Shown piece after piece: positions 52,701 through 64,000 of a DNA stretch of 64,000 bases. Source of the stretch: Elmis aenea (lineage: Eukaryota; Arthropoda; Insecta; Coleoptera; Elmidae); assembly GCA_947652605.1 (NCBI GenBank), contig OX393577.1:65682108-65746107 (forward strand), in the 5' to 3' direction. A program made the position numbers and the translations under genes. How positions within the stretch are numbered: position 1 is the stretch's first letter; the number at the start of each line of letters is the position of its first letter. Below the pieces are notes generated by a model. The model was not told where the DNA came from and ran no database searches. It saw nothing but the letters and a program-made list of their open reading frames with translations.

Positions 52701-53329
52701 CACAAGGAACATATGTATTAACTAAAGCACGGTATTTTTAGGAAATTATTAAAAATTAAAACCAGCTCATTGAAAGACATATGCAAAACAATTTTATTCA
52801 TGTAAAAAGGCGATGGATAAACTGTTCCTGTCATATACAAATCAATAATTGAAATTGTTTCGAAATAGTCGCACAAGGAACATATGTATTAACTAAAGCA
52901 CGGTATTTTTAGGAAATTAGTAAAAATTAAAACCAGCTCTTTGAAAGACATATGCAAAACAATTGTATTCATGTAAAGAGGCGATGGATAAACTGTTTCT
53001 GTGATATACAAATCAATAATTAAAATTGTTCAGAAATAGTCGCTCAAGGAACATATGTATTAACTAAAGCACGGTATTTTTAGGAAATTATTAAAAATTA
53101 AAACCAGCTCATTGAAAGACATATGCAAAACAATTGTATTCCTGTAAAGAGGCGATGGATAAACTGTTTCTGTGATATACAAATCAATAATTAAAATTGT
53201 TCAGAAATAGTCGCTCAAGGAACATATGTATTAACTAAAGCACGGTATTTTTAGGAAATTATTAAAAATTAAAACCAGCTCATTGAAAGACATATGCAAA
53301 ACAATTTTATTCATGTAAAGAGGCGATGG
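49739..53329. repeat. 21-unit segment, copy 2 (3,591 bp)
   Basis: Abuts copy 1 and matches it at every marker checked until the final unit (53159), which has T149 where 49568 has G149. The single ancestral counterpart in alpha is 29150-32739. The duplication therefore happened in beta after the super-repeat split. Confidence 0.92.
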
Positions 53330-53671
53330 ATAAACTGTTCCTGTGATATACAAATCAATAATTGAAATTGTTTCGAAATAGTCGCACAAGGAACATATGT
53401 ATTAACTAATGCACGGTATTTTTAGGAAATTATTAAAAATTAAAACCAGCTCATTGAAAGACATATGCAAAACAATTGTATTCATGTAAAGAGGCGATGG
53501 ATAAACTGTTCCTGTCATATACAAATCAATAATTGAAATTGTTTCGAAATAGTCGCACAAGGAACATATGTATTAACTAAAGCACGGTATTTTTAGGAAA
53601 TTATTAAAAATTAAAACCAGCTCATTGAAAGACATATGCAAAACAATTGTATTCATGTAAAGAGGCGATGG

Positions 53672-53846
53672 ATAAACTGTTCCTGTGATATACATACAAA
53701 TCAATAATTAAAATTGTTCAGAAATAGTCGCTCAAAGAACATATTTATTAACTAATGCACGGTATTTTTAGGAAATTATTAAAAATTAAAACCAGCTCAT
53801 TGAAAGACATATGCAAAACAATTGTATTCCTGTAAAGAGGCGATGG
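53672..53846. repeat. 175-bp unit with CATATTT
   Basis: Partner of 33082, sharing the private CATATTT change; its end is GCGATGG rather than GCAATGG. Confidence 0.93.
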
Positions 53847-54017
53847 ATAAACTGTTCCTGTGATATACAAATCAATAATTAAAATTGTTTAGAAATAGTC
53901 GCTCAAGGAACATATGTATTAACTAAAGCACGGTATTTTTAGGAAATTATTAAAAATTAATACCAGCTCATTGAAAGACATATGCAAAACAATTGTATTC
54001 ATGTAAAGAGGCGATGG

Positions 54018-54093
54018 ATAAACTGTTTCTGTGACATACAAATCAATAATTATAATTGTTCAGAAATAGTCGCTCAAGGAACATATGCGATGG
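54018..54093. repeat. Truncated 76-bp unit T7, hybrid
   Basis: Has the standard CATATG-CGATGG join and 76-bp length, but its body is T11, GTGACATAC, AATTATAATTG and TTCAG, the class of the units at 33428 and 54607, not the T35/TTTAG body of the other eight. The preceding unit lacks G167A. The sequence after the join is the usual post-truncation unit. It looks like an exchange between a T unit and a full unit inside the shared stretch AGAAATAGTCGCTCAAGG. Confidence 0.9.
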
Positions 54094-57000
54094 ATAAACT
54101 GTTCCTGTCATATACAAATCAATAATTTAAATTGTTCAGAAATAGTCGCTCAAGGAACATATGTATTAACTAAAGCACGGTATTTTTAGGAAATTATTAA
54201 AAATTAATACCAGCTTATTGAAAGACATATGCAAAACAATTGTATTCATGTAAAGAGGCGATGGATAAACTGTTCCTGTGATATACAAATCAATAATTAA
54301 AATTGTTTCGAAATTGTCGCTCAAGGAACATATGTATTAACTAAAGCACGGTATTTTTAGGAAATTATTAAAAATTAAAACCAGCTCATTGAAAGACATA
54401 TGCAAAACAATTGTATTCCTGTAAAGAGGCGATGGATAAACTGTTCCTGTGATATACAAATCAATAATTAAAATTGTTTAGAAATAGTCGCTCAAGGAAC
54501 ATATGTATTAACTAAAGCACGGTATTTTTAGGAAATTATTAAAAATTAATACCAGCTCATTGAAAGACATATGCAAAACAATTGTATTCATGTAAAGAGG
54601 CGATGGATAAACTGTTTCTGTGACATACAAATCAATAATTATAATTGTTCAGAAATAGTCGCTCAAGGAACATATGTATTAACTAAAGCACGGTATTTTT
54701 AGGAAATTATTAAAAATTAATACCAGCTCATTGAAAGACATATGCAAAACAATTGTATTCATGTAAAGAGGCGATGGATAAACTGTTCCTGTGATATACA
54801 AATCAATAATTAAAATTGTTTCGAAATAGTCGCTCAAGGAACATATGTATTAACTAAAGCACGGTATTTTTAGGAAATTATTAAAAATTAAAACCAGCTC
54901 ATTAAAAGACATATGCAAAACAATTTTATTCATGTAAAGAGGCGATGGATAAACTGTTCCTGTGATATACAAATCAATAATTAAAATTGTTTAGAAATAG
55001 TCGCTCAAGGAACATATGTATTAACTAAAGCACGGTATTTTTAGGAAATTATTAAAAATTAAAACCAGCTCATTGAAAGACATATGCAAAACAATTGTAT
55101 TCATGTAAAGAGGCAATGGATAAACTGTTCCTGTCATATACAAATCAATAATTAAAATTGTTTAGAAATAGTCGCTCAAGGAACATATGTATTAACTAAA
55201 GCACGGTATTTTTAGGAAATTATTAAAAATTAAAACCAGCTCATTGAAAGACATATGCAAAACAATTGTATTCATGTAAAGAGGCGATGGATAAACTGTT
55301 CCTGTGATATACAAATCAATAATTAAAATTGTTTCGAAATAGTCGCTCAAGGAACATATGTATTAACTAAAGCACGGTATTTTTAGGAAATTATTAAAAA
55401 TTAAAACCAGCTCATTGAAAGACATATGCAAAACAATTGTATTCATGTAAAAAGGCGATAAATAAACTGTTTCTGTGATATACAAATCAATAATTAAAAT
55501 TGTTTCGAAATAGTCGCTCAAGGAACATATGTATTAACTAAAGCACGGTATTTTTAGGAAATTATTAAAAATTAAAACCAGCTCATTGAAAGACATATGC
55601 AAAACAATTGTATTCATGTAAAGAGGCGATGGATATACTGTTCCTGTCATATACAAATTAATAATTAAAATTGTTTAGAAATAGTCGCTCAAGGAACATA
55701 TGTATTAACTAAAGCACGGTATTTTTAGGAAATTATTAAAAATTAAAACCAGCTCATTGAAAGACATATGCAAAACAATTGTATTCATGTAAAGAGGCGA
55801 TGGATAAACTGTTCCTGTGATATACAAATCAATAATTAAAATTGTTTCGAAATAGTCGCTCAAGGAACATATGTATTAACTAATGCACGGTATTTTTAGG
55901 AAATTATTAAAAATTAAAACCAGCTCATTGAAAGACATATGCAAAACAATTGTATTCATGTAAAGAGGCGATAGATAAACTGTTCCTGTGATATACAAAT
56001 CAATAATTGAAATTGTTTCGAAATAGTCGCACAAGGAACATATGTATTAACTAATGCACGGTATTTTTAGGAAATTATTAAAAATTAAAACCAGCTCATT
56101 GAAAGACATATGCAAAACAATTGTATTCATGTAAAGAGGCGATGGATAAACTGTTCCTGTGATATACAAATCAATAATTGAAATTGTTTCGAAATAGTCG
56201 CACAAGGAACATATGTATTAACTAAAGCACGGTATTTTTAGGAAATTATTAAAAATTAAAACCAGCTCATTGAAAGACATATGCAAAACAATTGTATTCC
56301 TGTAAAGAGGCGATGGATAAACTGTTTCTGTGATATACAAATCAATAATTAAAATTGTTCAGAAATAGTCGCTCAAGGAACATATGTATTAACTAAAGCA
56401 CGGTATTTTTAGGAAATTATTAAAAATTAAAACCAGCTCATTGAAAGACATATGCAAAACAATTGTATTCATGTAAAGAGGCGATGGATAAACTGTTCCT
56501 GTGATATACAAATCAATAATTAAAATTGTTTAGAAATAGTCGCTCAAGGAACATATGTATTAACTAAAGCACGGTATTTTTAGGAAATTATTAAAAATTA
56601 AAACCAGCTCATTGAAAGACATATGCAAAACAATTGTATTCCTGTAAAGAGGCGATGGATAAACTGTTTCTGTGATATACAAATCAATAATTAAAATTGT
56701 TTAGAAATAGTCGCTCAAGGAACATATGTATTAACTAAAGCACGGTATTTTTAGGAAATTATTAAAAATTAAAACCAGCTCATTGAAAGACATATGCAAA
56801 ACAATTGTATTCCTGTAAAGAGGCGATGGATAAACTGTTTCTGTGATATACAAATCAATAATTAAAATTGTTTAGAAATAGTCGCTCAAGGAACATATGT
56901 ATTAACTAAAGCACGGTATTTTTAGGAAATTATTAAAAATTAAAACCAGCTCATTGAAAGACATATGCAAAACAATTGTATTCATGTAAAGAGGCAATGG
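54094..57000. repeat. Block H: 17 full units (2,907 bp)
   Basis: The first two units are post-truncation types. From 54436 the block follows 33257-35821 unit by unit at an offset of 21,179 bp. The units at 53847 and 54436 are therefore both copies of 33257, and T7 and 54607 both carry copies of the start of 33428, so T7 plus the block start was inserted with a local duplication. Classes: 7 TTTCG, 7 TTTAG, 3 TTCAG. Confidence 0.9.
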
Positions 57001-57076
57001 ATAAACTGTTCCTGTCATATACAAATCAATAATTTAAATTGTTTAGAAATAGTCGCTCAAGGAACATATGCGATGG
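57001..57076. repeat. Truncated 76-bp unit T8
   Basis: Standard junction and T35/TTTAG body; preceded by a G167A unit. Partner of T4. Confidence 0.95.
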
Positions 57077-59641
57077 ATAAACTGTTCCTGTCATATACAA
57101 ATCAATAATTTAAATTGTTCAGAAATAGTCGCTCAAGGAACATATGTATTAACTAAAGCACGGTATTTTTAGGAAATTATTAAAAATTAATACCAGCTTA
57201 TTGAAAGACATATGCAAAACAATTGTATTCATGTAAAGAGGCGATGGATAAACTGTTCCTGTGATATACAAATCAATAATTAAAATTGTTTCGAAATTGT
57301 CGCTCAAGGAACATATGTATTAACTAAAGCACGGTATTTTTAGGAAATTATTAAAAATTAATACCAGCTCATTGAAAGACATATGCAAAACAATTTTATT
57401 CATGTAAAGAGGCGATGGATAAACTGTTCCTGTGATATACAAATCAATAATTAAAATTGTTTAGAAATAGTCGCTCAAGGAACATATGTATTAACTAAAG
57501 CACGGTATTTTTAGGAAATTATCTAAAATTAAAACCAGCTTATTGAAAGACATGTGCAAAACAATTGTATTCATGTAAAGAGGCGATGGATAAACTGTTC
57601 CTGTCATATACAAATCAATAATTAAAATTGTTTAGAAATAGTCGCTCAAGGAACATATGTATTAACTAAAGCACGGTATTTTTAGGAAATTATTAAAAAT
57701 TAAAACCAGCTCATTGAAAGACATATGCAAAACAATTGTATTCATGTAAAGAGGCGATAAATAAACTGTTCCTGTGATATACAAATCAATAATTAAAATT
57801 GTTTCGAAATAGTCGCTCAAGGAACATATGTATTAACTAAAGCACGGTATTTTTAGGAAATTATTAAAAATTAAAACCAGCTCATTGAAAGACATATGCA
57901 AAACAATTGTATTCATGTAAAGAGGCGATGGATATACTGTTCCTGTGATATACAAATCAATAATTAAAATTGTTTAGAAATAGTCGCTCAAGGAACATAT
58001 GTATTAACTAAAGCACGGTATTTTTAGGAAATTATTAAAAATTAAAACCAGCTCATTGAAAGACATATGCAAAACAATTGTATTCATGTAAAGAGGCGAT
58101 GGATAAACTGTTCCTGTGATATACAAATCAATAATTAAAATTGTTTCGAAATAGTCGCTCAAGGAACATATGTATTAACTAATGCACGGTATTTTTAGGA
58201 AATTATTAAAAATTAAAACCAGCTCATTGAAAGACATATGCAAAACAATTGTATTCATGTAAAGAGGCGATAGATAAACTGTTCCTGTGATATACAAATC
58301 AATAATTGAAATTGTTTCGAAATAGTCGCACAAGGAACATATGTATTAACTAATGCACGGTATTTTTAGGAAATTATTAAAAATTAAAACCAGCTCATTG
58401 AAAGACATATGCAAAACAATTGTATTCATGTAAAGAGGCGATGGATAAACTGTTCTTGTCATATACAAATCAATAATTGAAATTGTTTCGAAATAGTCGC
58501 ACAAGGAACATATGTATTAACTAAAGCACGGTATTTTTAGGAAATTATTAAAAATTAAAACCAGCTCATTGAAAGACATATGCAAAACAATTGTATTCCT
58601 GTAAAGAGGCGATGGATAAACTGTTTCTGTGATATACAAATCAATAATTAAAATTGTTCAGAAATAGTCGCTCAAGGAACATATGTATTAACTAAAGCAC
58701 GGTATTTTTAGGAAATTATTAAAAATTAAAACCAGCTCATTGAAAGACATATGCAAAACAATTGTATTCATGTAAAGAGGCGATAGATAAACTGTTCCTG
58801 TGATATACAAATCAATAATTGAAATTGTTTCGAAATAGTCGCACAAGGAACATATGTATTAACTAATGCACGGTATTTTTAAGAAATTATTAAAAATTAA
58901 AACCAGCTCATTGAAAGACATATGCAAAACAATTGTATTCATGTAAAGAGGCGATGGATAAACTGTTCCTGTCATATACAAATCAATAATTAAAATTGTT
59001 TAGAAATAGTCGCTCAAGGAACATATGTATTAACTAAAGCACGGTATTTTTAGGAAATTATTAAAAATTAAAACCAGCTCATTGAAAGACATATGCAAAA
59101 CAATTGTATTCCTGTAAAGAGGCGATGGATAAACTGTTTCTGTGACATACAAATCAATAATTAAAATTGTTTAGAAATAGTCGCTCAAGGAACATATGTA
59201 TTAACTAAAGCACGGTATTTTTAGGAAATTATTAAAAATTAAAACCAGCTCATTGAAAGACATATGCAAAACAATTGTATTCCTGTAAAGAGGCGATGGA
59301 TAAACTGTTTCTGTGATATACAAATCAATAATTAAAATTGTTTCGAAATAGTCGCTCAAGGAACATATGTATTAACTAAAGCACGGTATTTTTAGGAAAT
59401 TATTAAAAATTAAAACCAGCTCATTGAAAGACATATGCAAAACAATTGTATTCCTGTAAAGAGGCGATGGATAAACTGTTTCTGTGATATACAAATCAAT
59501 AATTAAAATTGTTTAGAAATAGTCGCTCAAGGAACATATGTATTAACTAAAGCACAGTATTTTTAGGAAATTATTAAAAATTAAAACCAGCTCATTGAAA
59601 GACATATGCAAAACAATTGTATTCATGTAAAGAGGCAATGG
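57077..59641. repeat. Block I: 15 full units (2,565 bp)
   Basis: No indels; 7 TTTCG, 6 TTTAG, 2 TTCAG. The opening four units resemble block B. It then has the GCGATAA, plain, A4T, A81T, G35/A57 run. It holds more private changes than most blocks: ATTATCTAAAATT and GACATGTGC in 57419, A4T with G16 in 57932, AAGAAATT in 58787, GCACAGTAT in 59471. That suggests it is less recently homogenised. Confidence 0.9.
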
Positions 59642-59717
59642 ATAAACTGTTCCTGTCATATACAAATCAATAATTTAAATTGTTTAGAAATAGTCGCTCA
59701 AGGAACATATGCGATGG
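59642..59717. repeat. Truncated 76-bp unit T9
   Basis: Standard junction and T35/TTTAG body; preceded by a G167A unit (59471). Confidence 0.95.
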
Positions 59718-60914
59718 ATAAACTGTTCCTGTCATATACAAATCAATAATTTAAATTGTTCAGAAATAGTCGCTCAAGGAACATATGTATTAACTAAAGC
59801 ACGGTATTTTTAGGAAATTATTAAAAATTAATACCAGCTTATTGAAAGACATATGCAAAACAATTGTATTCATGTAAAGAGGCGATGGATAAACTGTTCC
59901 TGTGATATACAAATCAATAATTAAAATTGTTTCGAAATTGTCGCTCAAGGAACATATGTATTAACTAAAGCACGGTATTTTTAGGAAATTATTAAAAATT
60001 AAAACCAGCTCATTGAAAGATATATGCAAAACAATTGTATTCATGTAAAGAGGCGATAGATAAACTGTTCCTGTGATATACAAATCAATAATTGAAATTG
60101 TTCAGAAATAGTCGCTCAAGGAACATATGTATCAACTAAAGCACGGTATTTTTAGGAAATTATTAAAAATTAATACCAGCTCATTGAAAGACATATGCAA
60201 AACAATTGTATTCATGTAAAGAGGCGATGGATAAACTGTTCCTGTGATATACAAATCAATAATTAAAATTGTTTCGAAATAGTCGCTCAAGGAACATATG
60301 TATTAACTAAAGCACGGTATTTTTAGGAAATTATTAAAAATTAATACCAGCTCATTGAAAGACATATGCAAAACAATTTTATTCATGTAAAGAGGCGATG
60401 GATAAACTGTTCCTGTGATATACAAATCAATAATTAAAATTGTTTAGAAATAGTCGCTCAAGGAACATATGTATTAACTAAAGTACGGTATTTTTAGGAA
60501 ATTATTAAAAATTAAAACCAGCTTATTGAAAGACATATGCAAAACAATTGTATTCATGTAAAGAGGCGATGGATAAACTGTTCCTGTCATATACAAATCA
60601 ATAATTAAAATTATTTAGAAATAGTCGCTCAAGGAACATATGTATTAACTAAAGCACGGTATTTTTAGGAAATTATTAAAGATTAAAACCAGCTCATTGA
60701 AAGACATATGCAAAACAATTGTATTCATGTAAAGAGGCGATGGATATACTGTTCCTGTCATATACAAATCAATAATTAAAATTGTTTAGAAATAGTCGCT
60801 CAAGGAACATATGTATTAACTAAAGCACGGTATTTTTAGGAAATTATTAAAAATTAAAACCAGCTCATTGAAAGACATATGCAAAACAATTGTATTCATG
60901 TAAAGAGGCGATGG

Positions 60915-62457
60915 ATAAACTGTTCCTGTGATATACAAATCAATAATTAAAATTGTTTCGAAATAGTCGCTCAAGGAACATATGTATTAACTAATGCACG
61001 GTATTTTTAGGAAATTATTAAAAATTAAAACCAGCTCATTGAAAGACATATGCAAAACAATTGTATTCATGTAAAGAGGCGATAGATAAACTGTTCCTGT
61101 GATATACAAATCAATAATTGAAATTGTTTCGAAATAGTCGCACAAGGAACATATGTATTAACTAATGCACGGTATTTTTAGGAAATTATTAAAAATTAAA
61201 ACCAGCTCATTGAAAGACATATGCAAAACAATTGTATTCATGTAAAGAGGCGATGGATAAACTGTTCCTGTGATATACAAATCAATAATTAAAATTGTTT
61301 CGAAATAGTCGCTCAAGGAACATATGTATTAACTAAAGCACGGTATTTTTAGGAAATTATTAAAAATTAAAACCAGCTCATTGAAAGACATATGCAAAAC
61401 AATTGTATTCATGTAAAGAGGCGATAAATAAACTGTTCCTGTGATATACAAATCAATAATTAAAATTGTTTCGAAATAGTCGCTCAAGGAACATATGTAT
61501 TAACTAAAGCACGGTATTTTTAGGAAATTATTAAAAATTAAAACCAGCTCATTGAAAGACATATGCAAAACAATTGTATTCATGTAAAGAGGCGATGGAT
61601 ATACTGTTCCTGTCATATACAAATCAATAATTAAAATTGTTTAGAAATAGTCGCTCAAGGAACATATGTATTAACTAAAGCACGGTATTTTTAGGAAATT
61701 ATTAAAAATTAAAACCAGCTCATTGAAAGACATATGCAAAACAATTGTATTCATGTAAAGAGGCGATGGATATACTGTTCCTGTCATATACAAATCAATA
61801 ATTAAAATTGTTTAGAAATAGTCGCTCAAGGAACATATGTATTAACTAAAGCACGGTATTTTTAGGAAATTATTAAAAATTAAAACCAGCTCATTGAAAG
61901 ACATATGCAAAACAATTGTATTCATGTAAAGAGGCGATAGATAAACTGTTCCTGTGATATACAAATCAATAATTAAAATTGTTTCGAAATAGTCGCAAAA
62001 GGAACATATGTATTAACTAATGCACGGTATTTTTAGGAAATTATTAAAAATTAAAACCAGCTCATTGAAAGACATATGCAAAACAATTGTATTCATGTAA
62101 AGAGGCGATGGATAAACTGTTCCTGTCATATACAAATCAATAATTGAAATTGTTTCGAAATAGTCGCACAAGGAACATATGTATTAACTAAAGCACGGTA
62201 TTTTTAGGAAATTATTAAAAATTAAAACCAGCTCATTGAAAGACATATGCAAAACAATTGTATTCATGTAAAGAGGCGATGGATAAACTGTTCCTGTGGT
62301 ATACATACAAATCAATAATTAAAATTGTTCAGAAATAGTCGCTCAAAGAACATATGTATTAACTAATGCACGGTATTTTCAGGAAATTATTAAAAATTAA
62401 AACCAGCTCATTGAAAGACATATGCAAAACAATTGTATTCATGTAAAGAGGCGATAG
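60915..62457. repeat. Nine-unit module, copy 1 (1,543 bp)
   Basis: Order: TTTCG A81T; G35 A57 A81T; TTTCG ending GCGATAA; plain TTTCG; A4T C16 TTTAG; A4T C16 TTTAG ending GCGATAG; TTTCG A81T with CGCAAAAGG; C16 G35 A57; 175-bp TTCAG unit. The last carries private GTGGTATAC and TTTTCAGG. The same order is at 44092-45634. Confidence 0.87.
62283..62457. repeat. 175-bp unit, ATAC insertion
   Basis: TTCAG/G61A/A81T lineage with private GTGGTATAC and TTTTCAGG; ends GCGATAG instead of the usual C155/GCGATGG. Confidence 0.93.
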
Positions 62458-64000
62458 ATAAACTGTTCCTGTGATATACAAATCAATAATTGAAATTGTT
62501 TCGAAATAGTCGCTCAAGGAACATATGTATTAACTAATGCACGGTATTTTTAGGAAATTATTAAAAATTAAAACCAGCTCATTGAAAGACATATGCAAAA
62601 CAATTGTATTCATGTAAAGAGGCGATAGATAAACTGTTCCTGTGATATACAAATCAATAATTGAAATTGTTTCGAAATAGTCGCACAAGGAACATATGTA
62701 TTAACTAATGCACGGTATTTTTAGGAAATTATTAAAAATTAAAACCAGCTCATTGAAAGACATATGCAAAACAATTGTATTCATGTAAAGAGGCGATGGA
62801 TAAACTGTTCCTGTGATATACAAATCAATAATTAAAATTGTTTCGAAATAGTCGCTCAAGGAACATATGTATTAACTAAAGCACGGTATTTTTAGGAAAT
62901 TATTAAAAATTAAAACCAGCTCATTGAAAGACATATGCAAAACAATTGTATTCATGTAAAGAGGCGATAAATAAACTGTTCCTGTGATATACAAATCAAT
63001 AATTAAAATTGTTTCGAAATAGTCGCTCAAGGAACATATGTATTAACTAAAGCACGGTATTTTTAGGAAATTATTAAAAATTAAAACCAGCTCATTGAAA
63101 GACATATGCAAAACAATTGTATTCATGTAAAGAGGCGATGGATATACTGTTCCTGTCATATACAAATCAATAATTAAAATTGTTTAGAAATAGTCGCTCA
63201 AGGAACATATGTATTAACTAAAGCACGGTATTTTTAGGAAATTATTAAAAATTAAAACCAGCTCATTGAAAGACATATGCAAAACAATTGTATTCATGTA
63301 AAGAGGCGATGGATATACTGTTCCTGTCATATACAAATCAATAATTAAAATTGTTTAGAAATAGTCGCTCAAGGAACATATGTATTAACTAAAGCACGGT
63401 ATTTTTAGGAAATTATTAAAAATTAAAACCAGCTCATTGAAAGACATATGCAAAACAATTGTATTCATGTAAAGAGGCGATAGATAAACTGTTCCTGTGA
63501 TATACAAATCAATAATTGAAATTGTTTCGAAATAGTCGCAAAAGGAACATATGTATTAACTAATGCACGGTATTTTTAGGAAATTATTAAAAATTAAAAC
63601 CAGCTCATTGAAAGACATATGCAAAACAATTGTATTCATGTAAAGAGGCGATGGATAAACTGTTCCTGTCATATACAAATCAATAATTGAAATTGTTTCG
63701 AAATAGTCGCACAAGGAACATATGTATTAACTAAAGCACGGTATTTTTAGGAAATTATTAAAAATTAAAACCAGCTCATTGAAAGACATATGCAAAACAA
63801 TTGTATTCATGTAAAGAGGCGATGGATAAACTGTTCCTGTAATATACATACAAATCAATAATTAAAATTGTTCAGAAATAGTCGCTCAAAGAACATATGT
63901 ATTAACTAATGCACGGTATTTTTAGGAAATTATTAAAAATTAAAACCAGCTCATTGAAAGACATATGCAAAACAATTGTATTCCTGTAAAGAGGCGATGG
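62458..64000. repeat. Nine-unit module, copy 2 (1,543 bp)
   Basis: Repeats copy 1 unit by unit. Differences seen: G35 in 62458 and 63484 where copy 1 has A35, and in the last unit GTAATATAC, TTTTTAGG and C155. Confidence 0.87.
63826..64000. repeat. 175-bp unit, ATAC insertion (window end)
   Basis: TTCAG/G61A/A81T/C155 lineage with private GTAATATAC. Complete at base 64000. Confidence 0.93.

Larger units (their letters stand above)
42720..54017. repeat. Block G: 66 full units
   Basis: Contains three 175-bp units (net +12 bp). Classes: 28 TTTCG, 25 TTTAG, 11 TTCAG, 2 TTTCA. Units 42720-45288 follow 24008-26576 in order. The nine units 44092-45634 equal, in class order, the nine-unit module that fills 60915-64000. 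The 21-unit duplication follows. The last units (53330-54017) match 32740-33427. Confidence 0.93.
39394..57076. repeat. Super-repeat copy beta (about 17.7 kb)
   Basis: Counterpart of 20681-35897. It is longer because it has an extra unit at 45289, a 21-unit tandem duplication (46148-53329) and an insertion of T7 with three units' worth of sequence near 54018, and it lacks the 11-unit duplication of alpha. Shared rare markers include ACAAAACTG (42301), GCGATCGATA (43574), AATGCC, AATCGTTTAG/CGCCCAAG, AAAATATAAAACC and TTTCAAAATAG. Confidence 0.88.
1..64000. repeat. 171-bp satellite array, whole window
   Basis: The whole window is a head-to-tail tandem array with no interruption. Walking unit by unit from base 1 gives 370 full-length units (353 of 171 bp, 17 with small indels) and 9 truncated units of 76 bp; these lengths sum exactly to 64,000. 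All units share one orientation. Consensus GC is about 29%. Most units differ from consensus at a few sites only, and the same variants recur across the array. No unique sequence, gene or transposon breaks the array. A nucleosome-scale, AT-rich, homogenised satellite of this extent is typical of eukaryotic centromeric or pericentromeric heterochromatin; the location is inference. I do not recognise the family and cannot name the species. Confidence 0.98.
59718..64000. repeat. Block J: 25 full units (right end open)
   Basis: Two 175-bp units (net +8 bp); 14 TTTCG, 7 TTTAG, 4 TTCAG. The first four units are class-equivalent to the unit at 3231 and those after it, with private changes GATATATGC (59889) and ATCAACT (60060). 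From 60915 to the end it is two tandem copies of a nine-unit module. The last base is the last base of a unit, and the array evidently continues. Confidence 0.92.

Noticed and set aside
1..64000. Primate alpha satellite, because the unit is 171 bp
   Set aside because: Only the length agrees. The unit shows none of the alpha-satellite sequence I know, and its composition is more AT-rich. Length alone is weak evidence, since many satellites are near nucleosome size.
1..64000. CRISPR array
   Set aside because: Regularly spaced identical stretches exist, but the intervening bases are conserved too; there are no unique spacers, and the period is far too long.
1..64000. Open reading frames (unit length is exactly 57 codons)
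   Set aside because: All three forward frames contain stops in every unit. One reverse frame in TTCG-class units has a single TAA per unit, giving at most about 56 open codons, and in the other classes TAA or TGA interrupts it again. Lengths and start codons look like chance in a repeated sequence.
1..64000. Promoter-like TATA and -10/-35 matches, and terminator-like T-runs
   Set aside because: AT-rich satellite yields such matches in every unit; none is tied to a gene.
1..64000. Window starting and ending exactly on unit boundaries as a meaningful feature
   Set aside because: The start point of the unit is my choice, and the end coincides because the summed lengths happen to close; it says nothing about the biology.

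Overview
The window is satellite DNA from end to end. It is one uninterrupted head-to-tail array of an AT-rich repeat (hand count on the consensus: 49 G+C in 171 bases, about 29% GC). I walked every unit and the count closes exactly: 353 units of 171 bp, eleven of 175, one of 173, three of 172, one of 170, one of 169, and nine truncated units of 76 bp, which sum to 64,000. All units point the same way. I found no gene, RNA gene, transposon, CRISPR array or unique-sequence spacer. A nucleosome-scale array of this size with layered higher-order structure points to a eukaryotic centromere, pericentromere or other heterochromatic block. I cannot name the species. The 171-bp length equals that of primate alpha satellite, but I see no sequence resemblance to what I know of that family.

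Units are numbered here from the ATAAACTG start, so the window opens on base 1 of a unit and closes on the last base of one. Units differ from consensus at a limited set of recurring sites (positions 4, 11, 16, 35, 44-45, 51, 57, 81, 83, 104, 115, 123-127, 149, 155, 164, 167, 170-171). These sites travel in linked combinations, which lets every unit be classed and the history of the array be read. The strongest split is at positions 42-46: by hand tally 155 full units read TTTCG, 160 TTTAG, 52 TTCAG and 3 TTTCA. The TTTCG form with its downstream context (positions 42-58) matches 7 of the 9 fixed bases of the minimal CENP-B box; the other forms break it.

The nine 76-bp units share one deletion junction and cut the array into ten blocks of 11 or more (open left end), 7, 121, 69, 9, 30, 66, 17, 15 and 25 or more (open right end) full units. 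Each junction unit is followed by the same specialised unit, and eight of nine are preceded by a unit with the same G167A change.

Several scales of duplication are layered on this: a 33-unit (5,647 bp) tandem duplication at 3402-14695 with one difference seen; a super-repeat of about 15-18 kb joining 20681-35897 to 39394-57076; a 21-unit (3,591 bp) tandem duplication inside the second super-repeat copy (46148-53329); an 11-unit (1,885 bp) duplication inside the first (26577-30175); a 7-unit (1,195 bp) duplication at 16577-18710 ending at a 4-bp out-of-register join; a 9-unit-plus-truncated-unit (1,615 bp) duplication at 35898-39051; and a 9-unit (1,543 bp) duplication filling 60915-64000. A nine-unit module appears to be an older higher-order repeat from which much of the right half derives. 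The picture is of a young, actively rearranging array dominated by in-register unequal exchange, with a few identifiable out-of-register or chimeric joins. Nothing in the window encodes a protein or a recognisable molecular system.
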